NCBI RefSeq assembly: GCF_032878875.1
Contig: NZ_CP118157.1
Location: forward strand, 2,542,001 to 2,606,000
Source of the DNA: Microbacterium sp. AB
GTDB taxonomy: Bacteria > Actinomycetota > Actinomycetes > Actinomycetales > Microbacteriaceae
Reading direction: 5' to 3'
Length of the DNA stretch: 64,000 bases
Shown here: positions 37,181 through 45,678 of the stretch, piece by piece
How positions within the stretch are numbered: the stretch's first letter is position 1
Layout: each line of letters starts with the position of its first letter
The notes under the pieces: model-generated
What the model was told of the DNA's origin: nothing
The model's input: only the letters and a program-made list of their open reading frames with translations
The model's database searches: none
Position numbers and translations under genes: made by a program

Positions 37181-37906
37181 TCAGCCCCGCGCGACGCGGC
37201 GATAGGCGAGGTCGCGGATGTCGCGCCCCCGCTCGACGCCCTTGCGCTCGAACGCGGTCATGACGCGGCCGTCGAAGCGCGGCGCCCAGTCGCCGTCGAA
37301 CGCGCGCTCGAGCTCGGGCGCGTCGTCGAGCACCTGGCGCATCTGCCGCGCGTAGTCCTCCCAGTCGGTCGCGAGCCGCAGGACGCCGCCGTCGCGCAGC
37401 GCGCGTCCGGCCGTCGCCCCGAAGCCCGGCCGGACCATCCGGCGCTTGGTGTGGCGGTTCTTGTGCCACGGATCGGAGAAGAAGATCCAGAGCTCGTCGG
37501 CCGCTCCCTCCGGCAGCAGCGTCTCGAGCACCTCGGGGGCGTTCGCCTCGATGAGGCGCAGGTTGCGCGCCCCCGCGCGGTCGGCGTCGAGCATGGTGCG
37601 CGCGAGGCCGGCGCGGAACACCTCGACCGCGAGGAAGTCCGCGTCGGGCCGCGTGGACGCGGCGTGGACGATCGCGTGCCCCTGCCCCGAGCCGATCTCC
37701 ACGACGAGCGGCGCCTCGCGCCCGTACACGGCGACGGGATCGAAGCGCGCGTCGGGATGGACGGACGTCGCGGCGAGGCCGCGCGGCACGTCGTGGACGT
37801 ACAGCGGCGACAGCGCGGCCCACGCCCGCTCCTGGCCGTCCGACATCCGCCCGCTGCGGCGGACGAACGAGACGGGATGGTCGCGGAACGTGCGGGGCTC
37901 GGGCAT
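37181..37906 (-). CDS. trmB: tRNA (guanine-N7)-methyltransferase
   Basis: Methylates G46 in the variable loop of tRNA with SAM. 241 residues. SAM-binding motif VVEIGSGQGHAIVHAA, catalytic FFSDPWHKNRHTKRRM, and the TDWEDYA and C-terminal TAFERKGVERGRDI segments are all present. Normal length. ATG at 37906. Confidence 0.95.
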   Translation of the reverse strand: MPEPRTFRDHPVSFVRRSGRMSDGQERAWAALSPLYVHDVPRGLAATSVHPDARFDPVAVYGREAPLVVEIGSGQGHAIVHAASTRPDADFLAVEVFRAGLARTMLDADRAGARNLRLIEANAPEVLETLLPEGAADELWIFFSDPWHKNRHTKRRMVRPGFGATAGRALRDGGVLRLATDWEDYARQMRQVLDDAPELERAFDGDWAPRFDGRVMTAFERKGVERGRDIRDLAYRRVARG

Positions 37907-37944
37907 GCCTCCCAGAGTACTTTCCCGGCTTCGGACGCGGCGCG

Positions 37945-38778
37945 TCAGGGCGCCGTCACGAAGTCGATGAGCTCCTCGACGCGACCGAGGAGCGCGGGCT
38001 CGAGGTCGCGGTACGTCGTCACGCGACTCAGGATGCGCTGCCAGGCGAGCCCGAGGTCCTCCTTCGTCTCGGACGGCCATCCGAGCCCCCGGCAGATGCC
38101 GGTCTTCCAGTCCTGCCCCCGCGGCACCTCGGGCCAGCGTGCGATGCCGAGGGCGGCGGGCTTCACACACTGCCACACGTCGACGAACGGATGGCCCACG
38201 ATCCTCACGTGCACGCCGTGCGGCCCGCGCGCGATCTGCTCGGCGATCCGTGTCTCCTTCGACCCTGGCACGAGATGATCGACGAGCACGCCGTAGCGGC
38301 GCTCCGCCGTCGGCGGCTCGTCGCGGAGCAGGTCGTGGAGCAGGTCGACGCCCTGCAGGAACTCGACCACGACGCCCTCGGTGCGCAGGTCGGCGCCCCA
38401 CACCTTCTCCACGAGCTCGGCGTCGTGCCTGCCCTCGACGAGGATGCGGCTCGGCAGCGCCACGCGGGCACGTCCGTCGTCCGCGACGAACGACCCCGAC
38501 GCCGTGCGGCGGCGCCCCCGCGGCTGCGCCGTCGGCACGACGAGCGCGACGGGCTCGCCCTCGACGAGGAAGCCGGCGCCGAGCGGGAAGACGCGCGTGC
38601 GCCCCTTCCGGTCCTCGAGCTCCACGTTGCCGTTCTCGACGCGCGTGATCGCGCCGCAGTAGCCGTCGCCGGCGACCTCGACGACGAGGTCGAGCTCGGC
38701 GGCCACCGGTCTCGACGTCTTCCTGCCCTTGTCGCGCCATCCGGCCGCGAGCACGTCCGTGCCGTATCTGTCGTCCAT
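37945..38778 (-). CDS. DUF3097 family protein
   Basis: 277-residue protein matching the actinobacterial DUF3097 family by its start DDRYGTDVLAAGWRDKGRK and the segments ILVEGRHDAELVEKVWG and LVDHLVPGSKETRIA, which look like a Toprim-type acidic fold (ExxxD, DH). The function is not established. ATG at 38778 with GGGAAGGG upstream; a longer N-terminus from further ATGs would be low-complexity. 38 bp upstream of trmB in the same direction, so possibly an RNA or DNA metabolism partner. Confidence 0.75.
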   Translation of the reverse strand: MDDRYGTDVLAAGWRDKGRKTSRPVAAELDLVVEVAGDGYCGAITRVENGNVELEDRKGRTRVFPLGAGFLVEGEPVALVVPTAQPRGRRRTASGSFVADDGRARVALPSRILVEGRHDAELVEKVWGADLRTEGVVVEFLQGVDLLHDLLRDEPPTAERRYGVLVDHLVPGSKETRIAEQIARGPHGVHVRIVGHPFVDVWQCVKPAALGIARWPEVPRGQDWKTGICRGLGWPSETKEDLGLAWQRILSRVTTYRDLEPALLGRVEELIDFVTAP

Positions 38779-38799
38779 CCACGCCCTTCCCGCCTCGTC

Positions 38800-38890
38800 C
38801 ATCCCACCACGGGGCGCACCCGCCGCCCGCCTGCGGCACGCGGCCGCCGACGACATCGCTCCCGTGCGCTCCCGCCGGAGTGGTGGGATG
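38800..38890. repeat. Widely spaced 11-bp inverted repeat in the DUF3097/tetR divergent region
   Basis: CATCCCACCAC at 38800-38810 and its exact inverse GTGGTGGGATG at 38880-38890 flank the 124-bp region between the two divergent starts. Either two opposed protein-binding sites or chance. The right arm with its flank (GAGTGGTGG) resembles the GAGTGGTA part of the palindrome at 41087. Confidence 0.35.
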
Positions 38891-38902
38891 CCGGCGGATA
38901 CC

Positions 38903-39511
38903 ATGGCGCATGTGGGGTACGCAAAAGGGCGGTCGAGACGCCACGCGATCGTCGAGGCGGCGATCCTGCTCTTCGCGGAGGTCGGCTACCACGCGGCGTC
39001 GCTGCGCGAGCTCGCCTCGCGCGTCGGCATGACGCACCCGGGCCTCCTCCATCACTTCCCCGACAAGGCCGCCCTGCTCCAGGCCGTCCTGGCCTACCGC
39101 GACGAGAGCGACCGCGCGGCCGTCGACGAGGAGGCCCAGCGCGGCATCGACCCGATCGAGAGCTTCGTGCGGATCGTGGAGCGCAACGCCCTGCGGCGTC
39201 CGCTGATCGAGGCGTTCGCCGCCCTGGAGGCCGAGGCGACGACCGAGGGCCATCCCGCCCACCGCTACTTCGCGGACCGCTCGGAGACGACGATGGCCGA
39301 GATCCGGGACGAGTTCTTCGCGCGCGCGGAACGGGGCGAGCTCGCACCGGGGCTCGACCCCGAGCACGTCGCGCGCAACTTCGCCGCGCTCATGGACGGC
39401 CTGCAGATCCAGTGGCTGTACTCGCTGGGCAGCGAGGGACGAGAGCGCGTCGACATGGCCGCGCACCTCCGGTCGTACCTGTCGGCGGTGCTGCGGGAGA
39501 GACCCGCCTGA
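38903..39511 (+). CDS. TetR-family transcriptional regulator
   Basis: 202-residue regulator. Helix-turn-helix at about 15-60 with LRELASRVGMTHPGLLHHFPDK; C-terminal domain helical, with a DGLQIQWLYS signature seen in regulators near sugar genes. Start uncertain: ATG at 38903, or GTG at 38912 with TACCAT 7 nt upstream in leaderless spacing. It converges with the GH43 gene and is the likeliest regulator of the GH43/MFS pair, whose shared promoter has a TetR-type palindrome at 41087. That link is inference. Confidence 0.88.
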   Translation: MAHVGYAKGRSRRHAIVEAAILLFAEVGYHAASLRELASRVGMTHPGLLHHFPDKAALLQAVLAYRDESDRAAVDEEAQRGIDPIESFVRIVERNALRRPLIEAFAALEAEATTEGHPAHRYFADRSETTMAEIRDEFFARAERGELAPGLDPEHVARNFAALMDGLQIQWLYSLGSEGRERVDMAAHLRSYLSAVLRERPA

Positions 39512-39532
39512 TCGCGGAGCGGGCCTCGCTCG

Positions 39533-41056
39533 TCAGCGCAGGATGTCCTGCCCGGCGTAGCGGATCCTCTCGACGTCGACGACGCCGTGACGCGCGTACG
39601 GCCCGACGACGCGGCCGGTGAAGGACTCGCAGAAGTCGGAGGAGAGGAAGGCGCCGTCGACGCCGGCGATCTCCGCCCATCCGCCTTCGTCGAAGACCTC
39701 TCCGCGCAGGCGGTCGCACGATGCGCCGGCCGTCACCACCCCGACGGCGGGAGGATCGGCCACGATCCTCAGCCGCACGACGGAACCGGTCTCCGCGCGG
39801 GGCCGCGTCCAGCTCTGCTGCAGGCCCCGCGCCGTCATGGTCATGGTGACCGACTCGGCGTCCGCATCCACGTCGAGGTGCGAGTCCTCGTCGTAACGCA
39901 TCGAGATCCCTCCGCGCCCGGCTGAGACGTCGAGGACGACCTCGATCTCGCTCGCCTCCGTCACCTGACGGACGCCGAGGAAGACGGGATGCTCGTCCTC
40001 CATCCCGGCTCCTCGCCCCTCGAGACGCGCCCATCCCGGGCGGGCGTCGAGATCGGCGACGTCGCGGGGGAAGGCCCGGACGGCGATGACGTCCCCGTCG
40101 AAACCGTCCAGGGCCGCGGGGCCGTCGGCGGGGAAGACGTAGTCGCGCTCGACGACGTCCCGGCGGTCTCCGAGGAGGACGGGCTCGACACGGGGCCATC
40201 CGTCCTCGCCCCATGCGACCGGGGTGAGGTAGGTCTCGCGCCCCAGCGGCGCGAACGCCCGCGTCGAAGACCGCGGACGCGTGCCCAGCAGCACCATCGC
40301 CCAGGAGCCGTCGGGCCGCTGCACGAGATCGCCGTGTCCGGTGTTCTGAACGGCGCGGTCGGTGCCGCGGGCGGTCACGAGCGGATTGCCCTCGAACCCC
40401 TCGAAGGGCCCCTCCGGCGACGCGCTGCGCGCGATGGACGCCGAGTGCCCGCGCTCCGTGCCGCCTTCGGCGATGAGGAGGTACCACCAGTCGCCGATGT
40501 GATAGAGGTGCGGCGCCTCCGGGAACATCCCGCCGGTGCCGGACCAGATAGAGCGCGGCTCGGACAGGGCCTTCCCGGTCTCGGGGTCGAAGCGCACCTG
40601 CGTGATCCCGAGGTGGACGATCGTGCCGTCGTCGTTGACGCCGAGACCCGACATCGTCACGTAGCAGACGCCGTCCTCGTCCCACGCGATGTCCGGATCG
40701 ATCCCGAACACGTCCATCACGACGCCGTCCGACCACGGCCCCTCGGGGCTGTCCGCGGTGAAGAGGACGTTGCCGCGTCCCGTTCCCATCATGTCGGGCA
40801 CGACCAGCCACACCTTGTCCCCGTGGTGGCGGATCGTCGGCGCCCACACCCCGCCCCCCGTGGGGACGCCCACGGCCCCGACCTGGCCGTCGCGCACGGC
40901 GACATGACCGGCGAGCTCGACGTTCTCGAGGTCGCGGGAGCGGAAGATCCGGATGCCGGGCAGGTACTCGAACGTGGACGTCGCGATGTAGTACTCGTCG
41001 CCGATCCGGCACACGCTCGGGTCGGGATGGAAGCCGGGGATCAGGGGGTTGCGCAC
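39533..41056 (-). CDS. GH43 glycoside hydrolase (beta-xylosidase/alpha-arabinofuranosidase)
   Basis: 507-residue cytoplasmic glycosidase without signal peptide. Five-bladed propeller with the GH43 acids: base Asp in PGFHPDPSVC, pKa-modulating Asp in FGIDPDIAWD and general acid Glu in MFPEAPHLYH. A C-terminal beta-sandwich (about 330-507) follows, as in two-domain xylosidases. It should cleave imported xylo- or arabino-oligosaccharides. GTG at 41056 with GAGGAAGAG upstream. Divergent from a sugar transporter. Confidence 0.92.
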   Translation of the reverse strand: MRNPLIPGFHPDPSVCRIGDEYYIATSTFEYLPGIRIFRSRDLENVELAGHVAVRDGQVGAVGVPTGGGVWAPTIRHHGDKVWLVVPDMMGTGRGNVLFTADSPEGPWSDGVVMDVFGIDPDIAWDEDGVCYVTMSGLGVNDDGTIVHLGITQVRFDPETGKALSEPRSIWSGTGGMFPEAPHLYHIGDWWYLLIAEGGTERGHSASIARSASPEGPFEGFEGNPLVTARGTDRAVQNTGHGDLVQRPDGSWAMVLLGTRPRSSTRAFAPLGRETYLTPVAWGEDGWPRVEPVLLGDRRDVVERDYVFPADGPAALDGFDGDVIAVRAFPRDVADLDARPGWARLEGRGAGMEDEHPVFLGVRQVTEASEIEVVLDVSAGRGGISMRYDEDSHLDVDADAESVTMTMTARGLQQSWTRPRAETGSVVRLRIVADPPAVGVVTAGASCDRLRGEVFDEGGWAEIAGVDGAFLSSDFCESFTGRVVGPYARHGVVDVERIRYAGQDILR

Positions 41057-41086
41057 GGGCTCTTCCTCACGTCTCTCGCAAATACC

Positions 41087-41098
41087 TACCGAGTGGTA
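41087..41098. promoter_or_regulatory. TetR-type operator (TACC-gagt-GGTA)
   Basis: Perfect 4-bp arms around a 4-bp centre, in the 108-bp divergent region between the GH43 hydrolase and the MFS transporter. This form is typical of small TetR operators. It would control both genes; the TetR gene 1.6 kb away is the candidate regulator. Confidence 0.5.
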
Positions 41099-41164
41099 AC
41101 CTGGCCACGGTATCACGGCGACCCCACGACCGCCGGTGTGCCAGAGCCGACCGAAGGAGATCGA

Positions 41165-42466
41165 ATGGACCCGCACAACGCGTCAGCGACGGCGAAGACG
41201 CACGAGACGCGCCCCTCTCAGGACGTCGCGCCGGACACCGGCACGATCCTGCTCACGACGCGCATCGCACGCTTCGGCGTCGGCTTCTTCGTCTTCGGCA
41301 TCCTGTGGATCCTCGGCCTCCAGATCGTCGCGGCGGTCCTTCTCCCCCAACGCCTCCGAGACATCGGCGTGGCCTCTCCCGAGGCGCTGCTGGGAACGAT
41401 GATGGCGATCACCGCCATCGTCTCGCTCGTGTCGAACCTCGTCTTCGGCAACCTGTCCGACCGGACGCGCAGCCGGTTCGGCCGCCGCAGCCCCTGGATC
41501 CTCGGCGGCGGCCTGCTCGGCGGGGCCTCGCTCACCGCCATCGGATTCATCGAGAGCCCGGTCGCCATCACCGTCGTCTACTGCCTCTGCATGGTGGGGC
41601 TCAACATGATGCTCGCGCCGGGCGTCGCCGTCCTGTCCGACCGCATCCCGATGCGCCTGCGCGGGACGATGTCGGGCTTCTTCGGGGCGGGCGCCGTCGC
41701 GGGGGCGCCCCTCGGCAGCATCGTCGGGGCCTCGTTCATCACGAATCCGATTCCCGGCTTCGTCCTCGCCGGTGCCCTCATGCTCGGATCCGCGCTCGTC
41801 TGCCTCATCGTCTGGCCGCGGGAGCCGTCCGCCGAGGACCTGCCCGCCGCAGGAGGCGGGCTCGGGGATCTCGTGCGCTCCTTCCGCCCTCCGCGCAAGG
41901 CGCCCGACTTCTACCGCGCGTTCGGGAGCCGGCTGTTCATGCTGCTCGGCTACCAGATGATCATGGCGTACCAGCTCTACATCGTGCAGGATCACCTCGG
42001 CCAGACCGTCTCGGAGTCCGCGGCGACGATCGCGACGATGTCGATCATCACCCTGGTGGTCTCCCTCGTCGGCTCGCTCGCGTCGGGCCCCTTGTCCGAC
42101 CTCCTCAAGCGCCGCCGCCCCATCGTGGTGGCCGCGAGCCTCCTCTTCGCGCTCGGGATCGCCATGCCGTGGATCTGGCCGACCTCGACGGGGATGTTCC
42201 TCTTCGCCGCGATCGCAGGCTTCGGCTACGGCGTCTACAGCTCGGTCGACCAGGCGCTCAACGTCGACGTGCTCCCGAGCCAGAAGGAGGCGGGCAAGGA
42301 CCTCGGCATCCTCAACCTCTCCACCACGGCGGGACAGACGATCGGCCCGCTCGTCACCTCCTGGATCGTCGTGGGCACGGGCGGCTACGGCGTCGTCTTC
42401 CCCGTCGCCATCGTCGCCGCACTGCTGGGCGCCTTCTTCATCACGCGCATCCGCAGCGTGCGGTGA
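41165..42466 (+). CDS. MFS sugar transporter (GPH/SLC45-like)
   Basis: 433-residue transporter with about 12 hydrophobic segments. The GPH/SLC45 character shows in FGNLSDRTRSRFGRRSPWIL after helix 2-3, the MFS loop motif with a sugar-transporter RRSPWI tail, and the second-half counterpart GPLSDLLKRRRP. Divergently paired with GH43, so it probably imports xylosides or arabinosides. ATG preceded by AAGGAG. A strong hairpin follows the stop. Confidence 0.9.
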   Translation: MDPHNASATAKTHETRPSQDVAPDTGTILLTTRIARFGVGFFVFGILWILGLQIVAAVLLPQRLRDIGVASPEALLGTMMAITAIVSLVSNLVFGNLSDRTRSRFGRRSPWILGGGLLGGASLTAIGFIESPVAITVVYCLCMVGLNMMLAPGVAVLSDRIPMRLRGTMSGFFGAGAVAGAPLGSIVGASFITNPIPGFVLAGALMLGSALVCLIVWPREPSAEDLPAAGGGLGDLVRSFRPPRKAPDFYRAFGSRLFMLLGYQMIMAYQLYIVQDHLGQTVSESAATIATMSIITLVVSLVGSLASGPLSDLLKRRRPIVVAASLLFALGIAMPWIWPTSTGMFLFAAIAGFGYGVYSSVDQALNVDVLPSQKEAGKDLGILNLSTTAGQTIGPLVTSWIVVGTGGYGVVFPVAIVAALLGAFFITRIRSVR

Positions 42467-42486
42467 CCGGCACGGGAGTCGCCGCC

Positions 42487-42532
42487 GGGCGGAGAGCGGC
42501 GCCGGCCCGCGGGCGGGCGCCGCTCTCCGCCC
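42487..42532 (+). terminator. Intrinsic-type terminator hairpin after the MFS gene
   Basis: 17-nt arms 42487-42503 and 42516-42532 are exact inverse complements around a 12-nt loop, 20 bp after the stop. Very GC-rich stem, no T-tract. Good fit to actinobacterial terminators. Confidence 0.65.
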
Positions 42533-42650
42533 GCCCGTCCGCCCCGCGCGATGAATCTCCTGTGGACGCCGACCCCGGCTTCCTCCCCATGCCGGCCCGC
42601 GCATAGGATCGGAGGGCGGGCCCGTGGTCGCCCGCGGAGGGGATGCCGCC

Positions 42651-44684
42651 ATGCGGGCGAGGTGGACCGTGATGCTGGGCGCCGGCATGGCCGTGCTGCT
42701 GGGAGGGTCCGCGACGGCGGCGCTCGCGGAGAGCCCCGTCGCACTCGACGACGCGTACGTGTACGACGGGTCGGACGTCCTGACCTCCGACGAGGAGCAG
42801 GCCGCGGACGACCGCCTGCGTCAGCTCTCGGACGAGACGGACGTCGACCTGTGGGTCGTGTACGTCGACGACTTCGAGGACCCGTCGGACCGCGTGCAGT
42901 GGGCCGACGACACGGCAGAGCTCAACGGGCTCGGGACCGACCAGTACCTCCTCGCGATCGCCACGGAGGGACGCCAGCTCTACATCTCCGCCGCCCAGGA
43001 CGGCCCCGTCGGCGACTCCCGCCTCGACGCGATCGAGGAGGAGCTCCTCGACGTCCTCGGCGACGGGGACTGGGCCGGCGCCGTGGACGTCGCGGCCGAC
43101 GGCCTCGAGGACGCACGCTCGGGATCGAGCGGATGGCCGTGGATCATCGGGCTCGTCGTGGTCGCCGGCGTCGTCATCGTCGTCGTGCTGCTGACGCGGA
43201 ACCGGCGGAAGAGCCCGTCGAGCACGCCGGGATCGGCGCCCGCAGAGCCCGAGGTCCCCCTCGCAGAGCTGCAGCGGCGCGCAGCGTCGCTCCTCATCGC
43301 CACGGACGACGCCGTCAAGGCGAGCGAGCAGGAGCTCGGCTTCGCGATCGCGCAGTTCGGGGAGGGCGCGACGACCGAGTTCCAGGAGGCGCTCGCCACG
43401 GCGAAGGCCGACCTCGGCCGCGCGTTCGAGCTCAAGCAGAAGCTCGACGACGGAGAGGAGGACGCCGAGAGCGATGTGCGCGCGGGGAACGCCGAGATCG
43501 TCTCCCTCTGCGAGCACGCGGGCGCCTCGCTCGAGGAGAAGGCCGAGGCGTTCGCCCAGCTGCGACAGCTCGAGCAGAACGCCCCGGAGGCCCTCGCGCA
43601 GGTGCAGGAGAAGCGCGCGCAGGCGACGCAGCTGGCCGCCGAGGCGCAGCAGGCGCTCGGCGTCCTCCTGACGCGGTATGCGCCGGAGGCGCTCGACACC
43701 GTGTCCGACAACCCCGAGCAGGCGCGGACGCGTCTCGTGTTCGCCGACGAGCAGCTCGCCTCCGCGCAGAGGCTCATCGGCTCGGCCAAGGCGGGCGAGG
43801 CCGCCGTGGCCATCCGCAACGCGGAGCAGGCCATCGCGCAGGCGCGGGGCCTGCGCACCGCCGTGGACGAGCTCGGCGCGGCGCTCGCCGAGGGCGAGAA
43901 GCAGGCGAACGCCCTCGTCGTCGAGCTCGAAGGCGATGTGGCCGCCGCGAAGCAGCTCCCGGACCCCGACGGCTCGGTGGCCGCCGCCATCGCGCGCACC
44001 GAGCAGCAGGTGGAGCACGCGAGACAGAACCTCTCCGGCACGGGCCGGAGGCCGCTCGTCCTGCTCGAGAGCCTGCAGAAGGCCGACGACGAGATCGACC
44101 ACGCGATCGCCGGCGGGCGCGACGCGGTGCAGAAGCGCCAGCGCGCCGAGCAGCTTCTCGGCCAGACCGTCCTCCAGGCACGCAGCCAGGTGGCCTCCGC
44201 GGAGCAGTTCCTCGCGGCCCGCCGGGGCGGCGTCGGAGCGGACGCCCGGACGAGGCTCGCGCAGGCGGGGTCGGAGCTCGCGCGTGCGGAGGGACTCCAG
44301 CAGTCCGATCCCGGGACCGCCCTCGTCCACGCCCAGTCCGCGCTGCGGCACGCGCAGGAGGCCGTCCAGCTCGCGCAGAGCGACGTCGGCGTGTTCGAGA
44401 GCCGCTACCCGGCCCGGGGCGCGTCGTCCGGCTCGTCGGGCGACGACTTCCTCGGGGGCCTGCTCGGCGGGCTCATCGGCAGCTCGCTCGGCGGCAACCG
44501 GCGCTCGAGCTCCGGATGGGGCGGAGGCGGCGTCTTCGGCGGCGGCGGTTACGGCGGCGGCCGGTCGGGTCGCAGCGGAGGCGGTTCGTTCGGCGGACGC
44601 GGCGGCCGCTCCGGCGGCGGCGGCTTCGGCGGAGGCCGCTCCGGCGGCGGACGCAGCGGACGCGGCGGAGGTGGCCGCTTCTGA
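42651..44684 (+). CDS. TPM-domain envelope protein with long coiled coil and Gly-rich tail
   Basis: 677 residues. Signal peptide cleaved about ALA-ES (residue 27), TPM domain about 30-160 (DVLTSDEEQAADDRLRQL to YISAAQDGPVGD), one membrane helix about 172-192, a long helical Ala/Gln/Glu-rich coiled coil about 205-585, and a Gly/Ser/Arg-rich tail with GGGR repeats. So TPM lies outside and the coiled coil inside the cell. ATG at 42651 with GGAGGGG upstream; GTG at 42624 is less likely. TPM domains are associated with photosystem II repair and envelope phosphatase-like roles elsewhere. The role here is inferred to be envelope stress with the PspA gene 97 bp downstream. Confidence 0.82.
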   Translation: MRARWTVMLGAGMAVLLGGSATAALAESPVALDDAYVYDGSDVLTSDEEQAADDRLRQLSDETDVDLWVVYVDDFEDPSDRVQWADDTAELNGLGTDQYLLAIATEGRQLYISAAQDGPVGDSRLDAIEEELLDVLGDGDWAGAVDVAADGLEDARSGSSGWPWIIGLVVVAGVVIVVVLLTRNRRKSPSSTPGSAPAEPEVPLAELQRRAASLLIATDDAVKASEQELGFAIAQFGEGATTEFQEALATAKADLGRAFELKQKLDDGEEDAESDVRAGNAEIVSLCEHAGASLEEKAEAFAQLRQLEQNAPEALAQVQEKRAQATQLAAEAQQALGVLLTRYAPEALDTVSDNPEQARTRLVFADEQLASAQRLIGSAKAGEAAVAIRNAEQAIAQARGLRTAVDELGAALAEGEKQANALVVELEGDVAAAKQLPDPDGSVAAAIARTEQQVEHARQNLSGTGRRPLVLLESLQKADDEIDHAIAGGRDAVQKRQRAEQLLGQTVLQARSQVASAEQFLAARRGGVGADARTRLAQAGSELARAEGLQQSDPGTALVHAQSALRHAQEAVQLAQSDVGVFESRYPARGASSGSSGDDFLGGLLGGLIGSSLGGNRRSSSGWGGGGVFGGGGYGGGRSGRSGGGSFGGRGGRSGGGGFGGGRSGGGRSGRGGGGRF

Positions 44685-44781
44685 GACCCACGACACGAGC
44701 TCCCGGCATCCGCCGCGGACCGCGCAGCGCTCCGCTCCCCCCACCCACCGAACGTCACCACCCCATGGAAAGGGAAAACCG

Positions 44782-45516
44782 ATGACCAAGCAGTCGATCT
44801 TCGGACGCATCTCGACCCTCATCAGGGCCAACGTCAACGCGCTCATCGATCAGGCCGAGGATCCGGAGAAGATGCTCGACCAGCTCGTCCGCGACTTCAC
44901 CAACAGCATCGCCGACGCCGAGGCCGCCATCGCGGAGACCATCGGCAACCTGCGCCTCCTCGAGCGCGACACCGCCGAGGACCGTCAGACCGCGGCCGAG
45001 TGGGGCAACAAGGCCCTCGCGGCCAGCCGCAAGGCCGATGAGCTGCGCGCCTCCGGCAACGCCGCGGACGCCGACAAGTTCGACAACCTCGCCAAGGTCG
45101 CGCTGCAGCGCCAGCTCTCCAGCGAGAACGAGATCAAGGCCGTCGAGCCGCAGCTCGCGCAGCAGACGGAGGTCGTCGCCAAGCTCAAGGACGGCCTCAA
45201 CGGCATGAAGGTGAAGCTCGAGCAGCTCAAGGGCAAGCGCGCCGAGCTGCTCGCACGCGCCAAGACCGCCGAGGCGCAGAACAAGGTGCACGACGCCGTC
45301 AAGTCGATCGACGTGCTCGACCCGACGAGCGAGCTGGGCCGCTTCGAGGACAAGGTCCGCCGTCAGGAGGCCCTCGCCACCGGCAAGGCCGAGATCGCCG
45401 CGTCGAGCCTCGACGCGCAGTTCGAGTCGCTCGAGGACGTGGGCGAGCTCACCGAGGTCGAGGCGCGGCTCGCCGCCCTCAAGGCCGGCGGCCCCCAGGG
45501 GCAGATCGGCGCCTGA
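44782..45516 (+). CDS. pspA: PspA/IM30 family protein
   Basis: Peripheral membrane-repair protein, 244 residues, almost all helix. Starts with the amphipathic helix SIFGRISTLIRANVNALID and the EDPEKMLDQLVRDF hallmark, then a long coiled coil to about 220. PspA oligomers stabilise damaged membranes. ATG with AAAGGGAAA upstream. Directly after the TPM coiled-coil gene, as in many actinobacteria, so the two are probably functionally tied. Followed by a strong hairpin. Confidence 0.93.
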   Translation: MTKQSIFGRISTLIRANVNALIDQAEDPEKMLDQLVRDFTNSIADAEAAIAETIGNLRLLERDTAEDRQTAAEWGNKALAASRKADELRASGNAADADKFDNLAKVALQRQLSSENEIKAVEPQLAQQTEVVAKLKDGLNGMKVKLEQLKGKRAELLARAKTAEAQNKVHDAVKSIDVLDPTSELGRFEDKVRRQEALATGKAEIAASSLDAQFESLEDVGELTEVEARLAALKAGGPQGQIGA

Positions 45517-45530
45517 CCCGCGGTTCCCTC

Positions 45531-45564
45531 GGACGCCGCCCTCCCCTCGGGGGGGGCGGCGTCC
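45531..45564 (+). terminator. Terminator hairpin after pspA
   Basis: Arms GGACGCCGCC (45531-45540) and GGCGGCGTCC (45555-45564) pair exactly; the C- and G-runs inside extend the stem. 15 bp after the pspA stop. Confidence 0.65.
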
Positions 45565-45678
45565 GCCGTTCGCGGCGTCGCGTCCGCCGAGGAGCGCACG
45601 CACGGATCGGCGCCGACGACGACGCGCTCCGGCCCGGGGGGAGTCGCGCGCGCGGTGCCGGGCGGGCAGGATGGGGGG

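Noticed and set aside
44500..44684. Short tandem GGAGGCGG-like repeats as a non-coding repeat array
   Set aside because: They encode the Gly-rich tail of the TPM protein in frame, so they are part of that gene.
45673..45678. GGGGGG before the arginase-fold gene as Shine-Dalgarno sequence
   Set aside because: It abuts the ATG with no spacing, so I treat the start as leaderless or unresolved.
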